Positions 10,847 to 17,463 of a stretch of DNA of 56,298 bases are shown here, piece after piece. This DNA is from a virus. Position 1 is the stretch's first letter, and every line of letters starts with the position of its first letter. Location of the stretch: positions 1 through 56,298 of IMG/VR virus record IMGVR_UViG_3300037861_000279; one strand, written 5' to 3'. A model generated the notes under the pieces. That model worked only from the letters and a program-made list of their open reading frames with translations, was not told where the DNA came from and did not search any database. The position numbers and the translations under genes are program-made.

Positions 10847-11634
10847 CGACTTCAGTAGTTCACGATAACAAGATTACGATTAAAGGATTCACAGGTGGCC
10901 CAATAGGTCGTACAGTCTTAGGTATCGGCACCAAGGGTGATAAAGGTGATCTCGGGCCAGATTCAATAGTGCCTGGTCCTAAAGGAGAGGACTCTGTAGT
11001 TCCTGGGCCTAAAGGCGATATCGGACTTACGGGTCTAACCGGAGCATCGGCTGTTGCAGGGAAACTTCCAAACTCTTATTCGGAAGTGGAGACTCCTGTC
11101 GGGACGGTCAGTGCCGTTTTCGAGGACATCCCTGGATCATCTACTACCATCACCCTTGAGGAATCCGTAGAGATCGCCATCATGGCGTCTTTTCAAATGA
11201 GCACTCAATCGGGCGCCTCAGCATCAACAATTGCCATAGCAGTGAACATAGACGGCACAGATCATGAAGAAATCGAAAGATATCTGTCGGGTGTCAACGA
11301 CACTGGTATTGGAGCTATCGTCCATCGATCCGCAGAACTTGCCCCAGGAACCTATACTCTCAAACTCAGATTCAAAAGAGTCTCCGGAGTATCGACCCCA
11401 GGGGTTGACCGTGCAGACATGTTGGTCATGGCCATGCAGGGAGCTAAAGGTGTTGGTACTCCCGCGGGTGGAACTGCAGACCAAGTGCTCACCAAAGCAG
11501 ACTCTGCAGATTACAACTTCCTGTGGAAAACCCCAGGTGACTTTTTCACATATTCTCTCTGGTCCGGAACGCAGGCAGAATATAATGCTCTCGGAACTTA
11601 TGATCCGTCAACCCTTTACCTGATAACAGCATAA
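10843..11634 (+). CDS. Collagen-like tail fibre protein
   Basis: 263 residues. Residues about 25-65 contain Gly-X-Y triplets (GTKGDKGDLG, GPKGED, GPKGDIG), as in phage collagen-like fibres. The middle is a beta-rich head. The C-terminus carries a common fibre-tip pattern (GGTADQVLTKADSADYNF, then SGTQAEYNAL and TLYLI). It starts inside the stop of the preceding adhesin, so the two fibre proteins are probably co-produced, and it could form a trimeric tip or a second receptor-binding fibre. Family assignment rests on the Gly-X-Y repeat and tip motifs. Confidence 0.8.
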   Translation: MTTSVVHDNKITIKGFTGGPIGRTVLGIGTKGDKGDLGPDSIVPGPKGEDSVVPGPKGDIGLTGLTGASAVAGKLPNSYSEVETPVGTVSAVFEDIPGSSTTITLEESVEIAIMASFQMSTQSGASASTIAIAVNIDGTDHEEIERYLSGVNDTGIGAIVHRSAELAPGTYTLKLRFKRVSGVSTPGVDRADMLVMAMQGAKGVGTPAGGTADQVLTKADSADYNFLWKTPGDFFTYSLWSGTQAEYNALGTYDPSTLYLITA

Positions 11635-11636
11635 AT

Positions 11637-11852
11637 ATGAACGGAACAATAGGATTCACAGACAAGAACGGCAGGCAAATAAATATTGGGGATTTAGTTA
11701 AATCACCAGGAGGATTTGCTGGGAAGGTAGTCTTTGCCAATGGGGCTTATAGGTATGATGTTACATGTAAATCAGGGGCGTTTTTGAAACACAATTCTTC
11801 TTTATTGTTTTGTGACTCCTGGCAACCCAAAAATTTTGAAGTTGTGATATGA
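11637..11852 (+). CDS. Small hypothetical protein (71 aa)
   Basis: 71 residues beginning MNGTIGFTDKNGRQINIGDL, followed by a short beta-rich sequence with two cysteines. It starts two bases after the collagen-like fibre stop and ends overlapping the next ATG (ATGA), so it belongs to the late operon. The IGDLVKSPGGFAGKVVF stretch resembles small SH3-like barrel folds. No function assigned. Confidence 0.6.
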   Translation: MNGTIGFTDKNGRQINIGDLVKSPGGFAGKVVFANGAYRYDVTCKSGAFLKHNSSLLFCDSWQPKNFEVVI

Positions 11853-12163
11853 TGAAATTTAGATTGGTTAGTATTCTGGGATTGGTGCTAATCGCTTCAT
11901 TCCTGATTGCTGGAGTGATCCTGACAAATAAATATGATTACGCAACAGGGAAACCTGCAGAGACAGAAGCAAATTTACTTTTAATTGATGAAGAAAGGAC
12001 AGGTGGTGATGGAAATAATAGATATTTTAAAACTAGGCAAGAGTGTTCAAAATCCTGCAACTGTGAAAAAGTGGACGCAGGTAACAAACTACATTATCGG
12101 CATTTTAACGAGTATTATTGTTGGGTACAATCTGATGTTCCCAGCTCACGCAATACCTCCTGA
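11849..12163 (+). CDS. Small membrane-anchored protein of the lysis region
   Basis: 104 residues. Residues 5-27 form one clear hydrophobic segment (LVSILGLVLIASFLIAGVIL), then a charged tail with five cysteines. It is coupled to the preceding gene by an ATGA overlap. Its last 155 bases overlap the holin-like gene starting at 12009 in another frame. Nested membrane genes are common in phage lysis cassettes (Rz/Rz1 spanins). The translated tail could be an accident of the overlap, so the 3' half is uncertain. Confidence 0.5.
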   Translation: MMKFRLVSILGLVLIASFLIAGVILTNKYDYATGKPAETEANLLLIDEERTGGDGNNRYFKTRQECSKSCNCEKVDAGNKLHYRHFNEYYCWVQSDVPSSRNTS

Positions 12164-12293
12164 GACTATTGATCCGGCTGCAAAAGTCCTTGGTGGCCTG
12201 GTGATAGCTTTCAACTTGATTATGAATGCGGCAACAAGTGAAAAGATGGGGATCTCTGGAGCTATAAAGCTCAACAAACTAAAGGCAGGGTAA
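12009..12293 (+). CDS. Putative holin (two membrane segments)
   Basis: 94 residues from ATG 12009. An AGGA-type site lies about ten bases upstream. A longer version from 11985 is possible but lacks a site at the right spacing. Two hydrophobic segments are visible (about TNYIIGILTSIIVGYNLMF and AAKVLGGLVIAFNLIMNAA), with a short hydrophilic N-terminus and a basic C-terminus (LNKLKAG). Size and topology fit a class II-type holin that would permeabilise the inner membrane at lysis. It is followed with a one-base TAATG overlap by the coiled-coil membrane protein. Called from topology and position, not from a named family. Confidence 0.6.
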   Translation: MEIIDILKLGKSVQNPATVKKWTQVTNYIIGILTSIIVGYNLMFPAHAIPPETIDPAAKVLGGLVIAFNLIMNAATSEKMGISGAIKLNKLKAG

Positions 12294-12799
12294 TGGCCGA
12301 AGAAGAAGGTAAGAGACCTCCACCTATGTGCAGGTCTACTCCAGACGGGGTTTGTGGTATGCATGAAGTAACAGAGGAAAGAAGGAACTCGGACAGGACC
12401 AGACTGACAGACCTCAAAACTGAATTCACTAATCACAAAAAATCTATTTATCTCAACATATCAGATCTATGCACTTTTAAAAACAGGACTCTTGGTGTTG
12501 GCGTTTTGGCACTCGTCGTCGTTCTGGGTAGTTACACTTTCACGTATCTGCATATACAAAGATCAGATGCAGCAAGTGCAGTGCTAAAAGTAAAAATTGA
12601 GCAGCTAGCTCGAGATACCTTTGGTAACACTACCCAAATGGCTGTACTGGTAGAAAAGGTGGAAACCACCAACAACAGGCTAAAGGAGACTAACGTTACG
12701 ATAAAAGAGCTTCTGGACTTGATGCGATTAGAAAGGCAGGACTCATTTCAACAGCGACAATTCAATGGACAAGAACCTATTTTGAGACAGGGGGGGTAG
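12293..12799 (+). CDS. Membrane-anchored coiled-coil protein (spanin or holin-accessory candidate)
   Basis: 168 residues. A charged N-terminus with two cysteines (CRSTPDGVCGMHE) precedes one membrane helix (about residues 65-85, LGVGVLALVVVLGSYTFTY). A coiled-coil tail follows (KVKIEQLARDTFGNTTQ to KELLDLMRLER). This resembles XhlA-type haemolysin/holin accessory proteins and, more loosely, i-spanins. It shares one base with the upstream putative holin and is followed by a tiny hydrophobic ORF. No endolysin was recognised beside it. Confidence 0.6.
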   Translation: MAEEEGKRPPPMCRSTPDGVCGMHEVTEERRNSDRTRLTDLKTEFTNHKKSIYLNISDLCTFKNRTLGVGVLALVVVLGSYTFTYLHIQRSDAASAVLKVKIEQLARDTFGNTTQMAVLVEKVETTNNRLKETNVTIKELLDLMRLERQDSFQQRQFNGQEPILRQGG

Positions 12800-12800
12800 A

Positions 12801-12893
12801 GTGAAAAGGCTCATGATATCAATGGTTTTGCTTCTGTTTTCTCTCGTATTGATTAGAAGGTGCAATAAAAGAACTGTTACAATTCACAAATAA
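12801..12893 (+). CDS. Small single-membrane-segment peptide (30 aa)
   Basis: 30 residues from GTG 12801, one base after the previous stop. A hydrophobic stretch (MISMVLLLFSLVLI) is followed by RRCNKR, which looks like a signal anchor with a nearby cysteine. It sits where an o-spanin/Rz1 lipoprotein would be expected, but it lacks a canonical lipobox and the proline-rich tail. Real translation is plausible because of the tight packing and the G-rich region upstream. Confidence 0.4.
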   Translation: MKRLMISMVLLLFSLVLIRRCNKRTVTIHK

Positions 12894-12902
12894 AGGGAAA
12901 CG

Positions 12903-12980
12903 ATGATATGTCCGAGATGTGGTAAATACTGTGCGCTGGGTTCGAGCGAGTGTCCTCTCTGTGATTACTGTTTTGATTGA
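12903..12980 (+). CDS. 25-residue zinc-knuckle miniprotein
   Basis: ATG 12903 opens a 25-residue frame containing CPRCGKYC and CPLCDYC, six cysteines in two CxxC-type pairs spaced like a minimal zinc ribbon. An AAAGGGAAA stretch precedes the start. It is the last coding frame before the hairpin region and terminator at 13109-13146. Too short for family recognition. The density and regular spacing of cysteines argue that it is real. Confidence 0.45.
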   Translation: MICPRCGKYCALGSSECPLCDYCFD

Positions 12981-12986
12981 GAGTCA

Positions 12987-13106
12987 AATGTCCTCCAGTC
13001 TGGAGGTTTAACCGATAAGGTCTTGATTTTTTTTAACGCATTAGTAAGGTGATTCCTGAGGACCAGATCGCCTTATCCAACGATCACCAGCTCATTCTCC
13101 TACCTC
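12987..13106 (+). ncRNA. Structured untranslated region, candidate small RNA or leader
   Basis: No gene is seen between 12981 and 13294. This part contains a tight hairpin (CCTCCA-GTC-TGGAGG), then two partly competing long-range pairings: GATAAGG with CCTTATC, and GGTGAT with ATCACC. It runs directly into the strong terminator at 13109. It could be an independent small RNA or only the 3' untranslated end of the late transcript. No known RNA family was recognised. Confidence 0.3.
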
Positions 13107-13108
13107 TT

Positions 13109-13146
13109 CCCCGTCAAGGCTGACCACCTTGACGGGGTATTTTTTT
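13109..13146 (+). terminator. Strong intrinsic terminator of the late operon
   Basis: A perfect 11-bp stem, CCCCGTCAAGG (13109-13119) with CCTTGACGGGG (13127-13137), has a 7-base loop and is followed by TATTTTTTT. It closes the rightward block that begins with the packaging genes and ends with the lysis cassette, and it insulates the early block beginning near 13.2 kb. Confidence 0.92.
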
Positions 13147-13294
13147 GTCCAAAATCCACAGCTACATCCCTCTTCTAGACGATAAATAAATAACAGTAAA
13201 AGATAAAAAGTTATTGTTTTATTTTGCAAGGCGGGATAGGGTGGAATCTCCATACGATAAAACTTTAACACACACCAAGGAGGTGGTAAACAAA
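13147..13294 (+). promoter_or_regulatory. A/T-rich upstream region of the rightward early block
   Basis: About 150 bases between the terminator and the first early gene, very A/T-rich at 13180-13230. A short inverted repeat (AATAAC with GTTATT, near 13189-13215) could be an operator. No sigma-70 pair with good spacing convinced me. A promoter must lie here or the early block would not be transcribed, but its position is undecided. A frame open from about 13214 exists, but the better start is at 13295. Confidence 0.4.
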
Positions 13295-13504
13295 GTGGCC
13301 AATTACGTTTTCAACAATAACAAAATCGTTCGATTAAGAAAGACTACAGGGCTATCTCGGTACAAGTTCGCACGTTTGGTTAACAGTTCTTCACATGTAA
13401 TTAAAGGATGGGAGGAGGGGACTTCCTTACCATCGATACCGACACTAATTGTCATTTGTAAAAAATTTGATCTCGACATAACTAAACTCTTTTTAAGGAG
13501 ATAA
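13295..13504 (+). CDS. Small XRE/Cro-type helix-turn-helix regulator
   Basis: 69 residues from GTG 13295, chosen because AAGGAGGTGG lies just upstream. An upstream extension to 13214 lacks this. The core (KIVRLRKTTGLSRYKFARLVNSS, then IKGWEEGTSLPSIPTLIVICKKF) matches the XRE helix-turn-helix layout: R-x-x-x-G-L-S, a recognition helix, W-E-x-G, and P-x-x-P/T-x-x-x-L. It would bind an operator near the early promoter. As the first gene of the rightward block it resembles a Cro-like or early regulator. No divergent CI-type repressor is beside it. Confidence 0.75.
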   Translation: MANYVFNNNKIVRLRKTTGLSRYKFARLVNSSSHVIKGWEEGTSLPSIPTLIVICKKFDLDITKLFLRR

Positions 13505-13505
13505 C

Positions 13506-13610
13506 GTGAAAAAAATCATTGGTGACTTCGTGCAGGGAATTCCGACTTTGATTGTTATGTCTATTCTCATTACTGCCTTCATAGTTCAATGGGGAATCGT
13601 CCAGTGGTAA
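13506..13610 (+). CDS. 34-residue single-pass membrane peptide
   Basis: GTG 13506 is preceded by a very good ribosome site (TTTAAGGAGATAAC). The product is 34 residues with one hydrophobic helix (IPTLIVMSILITAFIVQWGIV). It follows the XRE gene by one base and overlaps the next gene's start. Function unknown; small membrane peptides of this type occur in phage early regions. Confidence 0.6.
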   Translation: MKKIIGDFVQGIPTLIVMSILITAFIVQWGIVQW

Positions 13611-13966
13611 AAAGAGCGTTAAGCGAGGCAGAGGAATCTTTTGCCATATCAATTAGAGCATTTAAGCACCCTGAACCTGTACGAGAATTTGTCTTCCTTC
13701 CGGATCGGAAATTCCGTTTTGACTTCGCCTGGCCTGATCAAATGGTTGCCCTTGAGGTTGAGGGTGGGATATACGGAGGTAAAAAAACTTCCGGAAAAAG
13801 TAGACACACAACGATAGGAGGATTTGAAGGGGATTGTATTAAGTATGCCTTGGCAGCTGCAGCAGGCTGGAGGGTGTATCGGTTTTCATCTGGGCAGGTA
13901 ATGAAAGGCATTGCCCTGTTACATATGGAGAATGAATTTGAGAAATGGAGAACAAATGGAACCTGA
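13589..13966 (+). CDS. PD-(D/E)XK-like nuclease or resolvase candidate
   Basis: 125 residues. FRFDFAWPDQMVALEVEGG has the layout of PD-(D/E)XK catalytic cores (Asp in a beta-strand, then E-x-E), followed by a conserved GFEGDCIKYALAAAAGWRVYRF block. This pattern is shared with small VSR/DUF559-type nucleases in phage recombination regions. The ATG at 13589 lies inside the previous gene; GTG 13604 over its stop is an alternative start. It probably acts on recombination or replication intermediates with the downstream RecE-like and annealing proteins. Exact family uncertain. Confidence 0.65.
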   Translation: MGNRPVVKRALSEAEESFAISIRAFKHPEPVREFVFLPDRKFRFDFAWPDQMVALEVEGGIYGGKKTSGKSRHTTIGGFEGDCIKYALAAAAGWRVYRFSSGQVMKGIALLHMENEFEKWRTNGT

Positions 13967-14345
13967 TATTAATTACATTGCCAGAGACTTTTCCTCTGTC
14001 TTGCCGGAACTACGGGCAGGAATGTGTGAGCAGGAACTCACTGAAAAGTTGAACGAAGTAACCAAGGCGTGTCTCTCAACTGGCAAGGCCGGATCTGTGA
14101 CCTTAACCTTAAAAATAATCCCTCAGGGAACTGGCCAGGCTATCGTTGGAGACACCATCAAGGCCGTTGTCCCTGAGTTCAGCAAACAGCCTACTATTAT
14201 GTTCATCGACGCTGATTCCAATCTTGTCCGGAAGAATCCAAAGCAGCTGACCTTTGGCGATATCGTGCAGGTAGGAAAAGGTGAAGATGCGGTATCTGTC
14301 AATGAACAGAGCGGTGAAGTTGTCGATATAGGCGAAAATAAATAA
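13956..14345 (+). CDS. Conserved phage protein upstream of DUF2303
   Basis: 129 residues from ATG 13956, preceded by GGAG and overlapping the upstream stop by 11 bases. It has a helical N-terminus and a beta-rich centre (GSVTLTLKIIPQGTG), then FIDADSNLVRKNPKQLTFGDI. Similar proteins commonly sit just ahead of DUF2303 genes in phages, and that neighbour follows here. Molecular role unknown. Confidence 0.65.
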   Translation: MEPDINYIARDFSSVLPELRAGMCEQELTEKLNEVTKACLSTGKAGSVTLTLKIIPQGTGQAIVGDTIKAVVPEFSKQPTIMFIDADSNLVRKNPKQLTFGDIVQVGKGEDAVSVNEQSGEVVDIGENK

Positions 14346-14392
14346 TAGATTCAGTTGGATTTCTGAAAAAAATCTTAACAGGAGAAGTAAGC

Positions 14393-15268
14393 ATGAAAGA
14401 AATAGGAAGTTTGATCGGTGAAGGCGAAGTTATTGATGTCAAAGGCCTGCTTAAAGCTGGAGCTGCACTGGCTGAAATAAATGAGACGAAAGAAATGCTG
14501 TATGCGATTGTCCCTTCTGATTACAGCTTGGCCGTTCATGATATGGCTAGAAGGAATAGGGATCTTGATGATGAGAAGAAGGTCATTGAAACAGGCAGGC
14601 CACTTCGCCACACAGGTATACAGGCTGTTGCCGATGTAGATTCTTTCCTCTTGATGGTCAAAAGAGAATCTATTCCCGAAACCACCATTATTCATGCGAG
14701 TCTCGATAGCCAAAACTTCATGGCTATAATCAACCACGCATCAGATGGTCAAACTGCAGGACATTCCGACAGGAAGATCAGTCTAACTCTGAAAAAGACT
14801 TCTGAGTTTGTAAGGTGGCAGGCAAATAATCGCAGACGTTTTAACCAGAGAGACCTCGCAGATTTCTTGGAAGAGAACATCGACTCAATCACCGAGCCGG
14901 ATGCTAATGAAATTATAAATATGATCTCCAATCTGAAGGTTAAAAGAACTAGAGATTACCACTCTGTTGTCGACGTTGAATCCGGTAATCAATCAGTAAC
15001 ATTTTCTGATACCGTTAAAGGTGAAGTGGTTAACGGTACCCAAGAGTTCCTTGGTAAGTTCAAGATTGCAGTACCTCCATTCCAAGGGGCAAAAAGATAC
15101 AACGTTGATTGTCGACTTCGTTTTGGGGTAGCAGAAGGCGAACAGATGGTGGTCTACTTTTCTATGCTGAACTTGGATGCTGTTCTTGAGCATGCCTTTG
15201 AGGTTGAGAATGACCTTGTCAGGGAAGCAGTGGCCGAGATGGAGCTTGAGGTAGTCAACGTACCTTAG
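14393..15268 (+). CDS. DUF2303 (YfdQ-like) phage protein
   Basis: 291 residues with an AGGAG site before the ATG. The sequence has the character of the DUF2303 family of phages and prophages: a long family-length protein with FLEENIDSI near residue 160, PPFQGAKRYNVDCRLRF near the end, and a central HADFxxH-like region. Function is not established; the family usually lies beside recombination genes, as here. Its end touches the next small Cys-rich gene. Confidence 0.82.
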   Translation: MKEIGSLIGEGEVIDVKGLLKAGAALAEINETKEMLYAIVPSDYSLAVHDMARRNRDLDDEKKVIETGRPLRHTGIQAVADVDSFLLMVKRESIPETTIIHASLDSQNFMAIINHASDGQTAGHSDRKISLTLKKTSEFVRWQANNRRRFNQRDLADFLEENIDSITEPDANEIINMISNLKVKRTRDYHSVVDVESGNQSVTFSDTVKGEVVNGTQEFLGKFKIAVPPFQGAKRYNVDCRLRFGVAEGEQMVVYFSMLNLDAVLEHAFEVENDLVREAVAEMELEVVNVP

Positions 15269-15459
15269 TGGATGATAACTGTCCAACTTCCGGCATCCCA
15301 GTAGAGGACTGTCTTTCCTGCCTTGGAGAAGCCTGTCGTCTTTGTGGTGCTGGTTGTTGGAATCTTTCGGTCACAGACTGTACCCACGATGTTGCAGAAA
15401 GACACCTTGAAAAGGAATATGAGAATGAAAGCAGAGTCAGAAGAATTCGTAATATCTGA
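15268..15459 (+). CDS. Cys-rich small phage protein (63 aa)
   Basis: 63 residues from GTG 15268, overlapping the DUF2303 stop. It has eight cysteines in zinc-binding spacing (CLSCLGEACRLCGAGC, then C and HDVAERH). This cysteine and HDV-E-RH pattern recurs in small phage proteins in the same neighbourhood. Its 3' end overlaps the next gene in another frame. Probably a zinc-stabilised protein of unknown function. Confidence 0.65.
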   Translation: MDDNCPTSGIPVEDCLSCLGEACRLCGAGCWNLSVTDCTHDVAERHLEKEYENESRVRRIRNI

Positions 15460-15916
15460 CAGGTCAGAATTGTCAGAGACCTTTAAAGCAATAGAGGATC
15501 GATACGACAAAAATGGCAGGCAGTTTGTCACCGTCAAGAACGACAACACCGATATGCACGGAAGGTTACGTCGACTTTACTTTCATTTTGTTGGTCAGAT
15601 CATTGAAACGACAGGAAACATTAAAGAAGACGAACACTTTAATTACAAATTCAGGTTTCTTATTTCCATATTTACAAGGGACGGGGATGCTCACCCGATG
15701 CACATCGATGTCATCAAAAACATGAAGATAATAAAGCTGCAGCAACCTGAGATGTTCGCATCAATGCGGGACTTAGTTGTCGAAGGTACCCACTTAAAAG
15801 ACGCATCTGAAGAGGAGTTCAGGGAGTACATAAGATCTGTGGAGGACGATGGCATCAAGCTGGGTGTTAGATTTAAACTTTCCAGATACGAACAGGAATT
15901 GTGGGGAGTTAAGTAA
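15425..15916 (+). CDS. Hypothetical early protein (163 aa)
   Basis: 163 residues when started at ATG 15425, chosen because AAAGGA lies eight bases upstream. Longer frames back to 15323 would overlap the Cys-rich gene heavily. Features: a charged N-terminus, RRLYFHFVGQIIE, FRFLISIFTRDGDAHPMHIDVIK, and an acidic C-terminus. No family recognised. It lies between the Cys-rich protein and the HNH gene in the recombination block. Confidence 0.6.
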   Translation: MKAESEEFVISDRSELSETFKAIEDRYDKNGRQFVTVKNDNTDMHGRLRRLYFHFVGQIIETTGNIKEDEHFNYKFRFLISIFTRDGDAHPMHIDVIKNMKIIKLQQPEMFASMRDLVVEGTHLKDASEEEFREYIRSVEDDGIKLGVRFKLSRYEQELWGVK

Positions 15917-15920
15917 AATT

Positions 15921-16199
15921 ATGTTCCAGAAAGATAAGCCAATAAAACTTGCCGGAAGAAAATTACAAGAACTTCGTGAGTACATAGCAGAGAGGGATCC
16001 CATTTGCAGAAACTGCGAAGAAAGGCCTTCTGTTGATAGTCATCATGTGATAAAACGAAGTACCTTGAGGCTGGATACCCCAAGAAATATGGTCGGATTA
16101 TGTAGAAAGTGTCACGATTTAATCGAGGCATATAAGATTAAACTTTCTATCAAGGCAGTAGAATTTTTGGAAGAAGAGCCTGAGTTTTTGGGCAAATAA
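15921..16199 (+). CDS. HNH endonuclease-like protein
   Basis: 92 residues from ATG 15921. The motif is clear: zinc cysteines C29-x-x-C32, catalytic-type HH at 41-42 (SHHVIKRS), Asn 56 in RNMVGL, and CRKCH (C61, C64, H65). This is the betaBetaAlpha-metal HNH layout. HNH proteins beside terminase often assist packaging; this one sits in the recombination block, so a nicking or processing role with RecE and annealing proteins is more likely. It may also be a small stand-alone homing-type nuclease. Confidence 0.8.
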   Translation: MFQKDKPIKLAGRKLQELREYIAERDPICRNCEERPSVDSHHVIKRSTLRLDTPRNMVGLCRKCHDLIEAYKIKLSIKAVEFLEEEPEFLGK

Positions 16200-16222
16200 T
16201 AACATTCTGTAGGAGAATGAAA

Positions 16223-17104
16223 ATGGTCGAAGAACGGATTATCACACCTGGGGTCTATGAAGATATCCCATTCAAAGAATATCTAGGAATTGATGTAATT
16301 TCAAAGTCTACATTGTTCAATGTAGCAACAAGCGAATTCTATTATAAATACATGAAGGACGAGAAGGCCAAGGAGGATGTAGCAGCTCCTGAGGCAACTC
16401 ACTTTGTTCTCGGAAGGGCTACTCATACAGCCTGTCTAGAGCCTGAAAAATTTGATGCTCAGTATTGTATCGCTCCTGTCATAAACAAAAGGACTAATCA
16501 AGGAAAGGCCGATTGGGCAAAGTTCGTTGCTAATTGTATCGAGACCGGAGTAAACCCTCTCTCTTCAGAGCAGTACGACCAAGTCAGGGGAATGGGTGAG
16601 GCTGTTGTTAATCACCCTGCAGCCCAAGATATTCTCTGCGAAGGCGTGGCAGAAACCACAATGATTGATTTCGACGAAGATTTCGACTTGCCCAGGAAGT
16701 GTCGAACAGACTGGATTGTTGAAGATCACATCATCGATTTGAAGTCAACAGGAAGAGGTGCCGGCGAACACCAAATGCTTATGCAGATTCTTGAGCTTGG
16801 CTATTACATGCAGGCTGGCATGTACAAAGACATCTCTCTCAGCTTACTACCTCAAAAACCGAGAAGTTTCTCTTTCATATTTGTTGAATCGAAGAAACCT
16901 CATCAGGTCGGTATTTATTACTGTGACGAGAAGATGATGGATCTCGGGTTGAGAATGTATAAAGCCTTGATGACTAAACTTTTGAGGGCTCAAAGTAGTG
17001 ATGTCTGGCCTCATTACAACGACAACCGGATAGTCAAGGCATCTTTCTATCCATGGCAGGTAGCCAAGATAGAAAAAGAGATAGCTGCCATTCTGGAGAA
17101 ATGA
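16223..17104 (+). CDS. RecE-like PD-(D/E)XK exonuclease
   Basis: 293 residues from ATG 16223, which has AGGAGA at proper spacing; ATG 16217 is too close. The N-terminus contains YLGIDVISKSTLFNV and FVLGRATHTACLEPEKF, both typical of the RecE/exonuclease VIII-like family (DUF3799-type). The nuclease core CRTDWIVEDHIIDLKST shows the D...D-x-K arrangement around residues 155-172, followed by YYMQAGMYKD. It would resect 5' ends to make 3' tails for the annealing protein two genes downstream. Confidence 0.85.
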   Translation: MVEERIITPGVYEDIPFKEYLGIDVISKSTLFNVATSEFYYKYMKDEKAKEDVAAPEATHFVLGRATHTACLEPEKFDAQYCIAPVINKRTNQGKADWAKFVANCIETGVNPLSSEQYDQVRGMGEAVVNHPAAQDILCEGVAETTMIDFDEDFDLPRKCRTDWIVEDHIIDLKSTGRGAGEHQMLMQILELGYYMQAGMYKDISLSLLPQKPRSFSFIFVESKKPHQVGIYYCDEKMMDLGLRMYKALMTKLLRAQSSDVWPHYNDNRIVKASFYPWQVAKIEKEIAAILEK

Positions 17105-17106
17105 TT

Positions 17107-17463
17107 ATGAACGAAATGGCAGAGACAGTTCTCGTTATCAGCATATCCAATGAGAATGATCCAAATCCTGTTCCTAGTTTCGTAGGAAGAGTGATTCTCG
17201 ATGTGCCAATATTTAGAGAAGGAATCATTAAGAACGCTACTTTCATTTTTGATATAGGCACAATGCCAACACAGGACGAGATCGTCCAGATAGTAGGTGT
17301 CTTTAGGGAAAAGATGGCTGGCGATGAAATTCCAGATTTAAAAGGTGAAGGATATCAAATTGTAGATCTGGAGTCATTCAGGAAAAATGTTGCACAGGTC
17401 AAGAAAGTTAATGTTGAACTTTCTGGTAAACAAATTTTTGAGGTATCGGGAGAACCACAATGA
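17107..17463 (+). CDS. Hypothetical protein between exonuclease and annealing protein
   Basis: 118 residues from ATG 17107, with GGAG eight bases upstream; ATG 17101 overlapping the exonuclease stop is also possible. Features: ISNENDPNPVPSFVGRVILDVPI and a late KKVNVELSGKQIFEV. It is tightly packed with neighbours on both sides, so it is probably part of the recombination operon. No family recognised. Confidence 0.55.
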   Translation: MNEMAETVLVISISNENDPNPVPSFVGRVILDVPIFREGIIKNATFIFDIGTMPTQDEIVQIVGVFREKMAGDEIPDLKGEGYQIVDLESFRKNVAQVKKVNVELSGKQIFEVSGEPQ

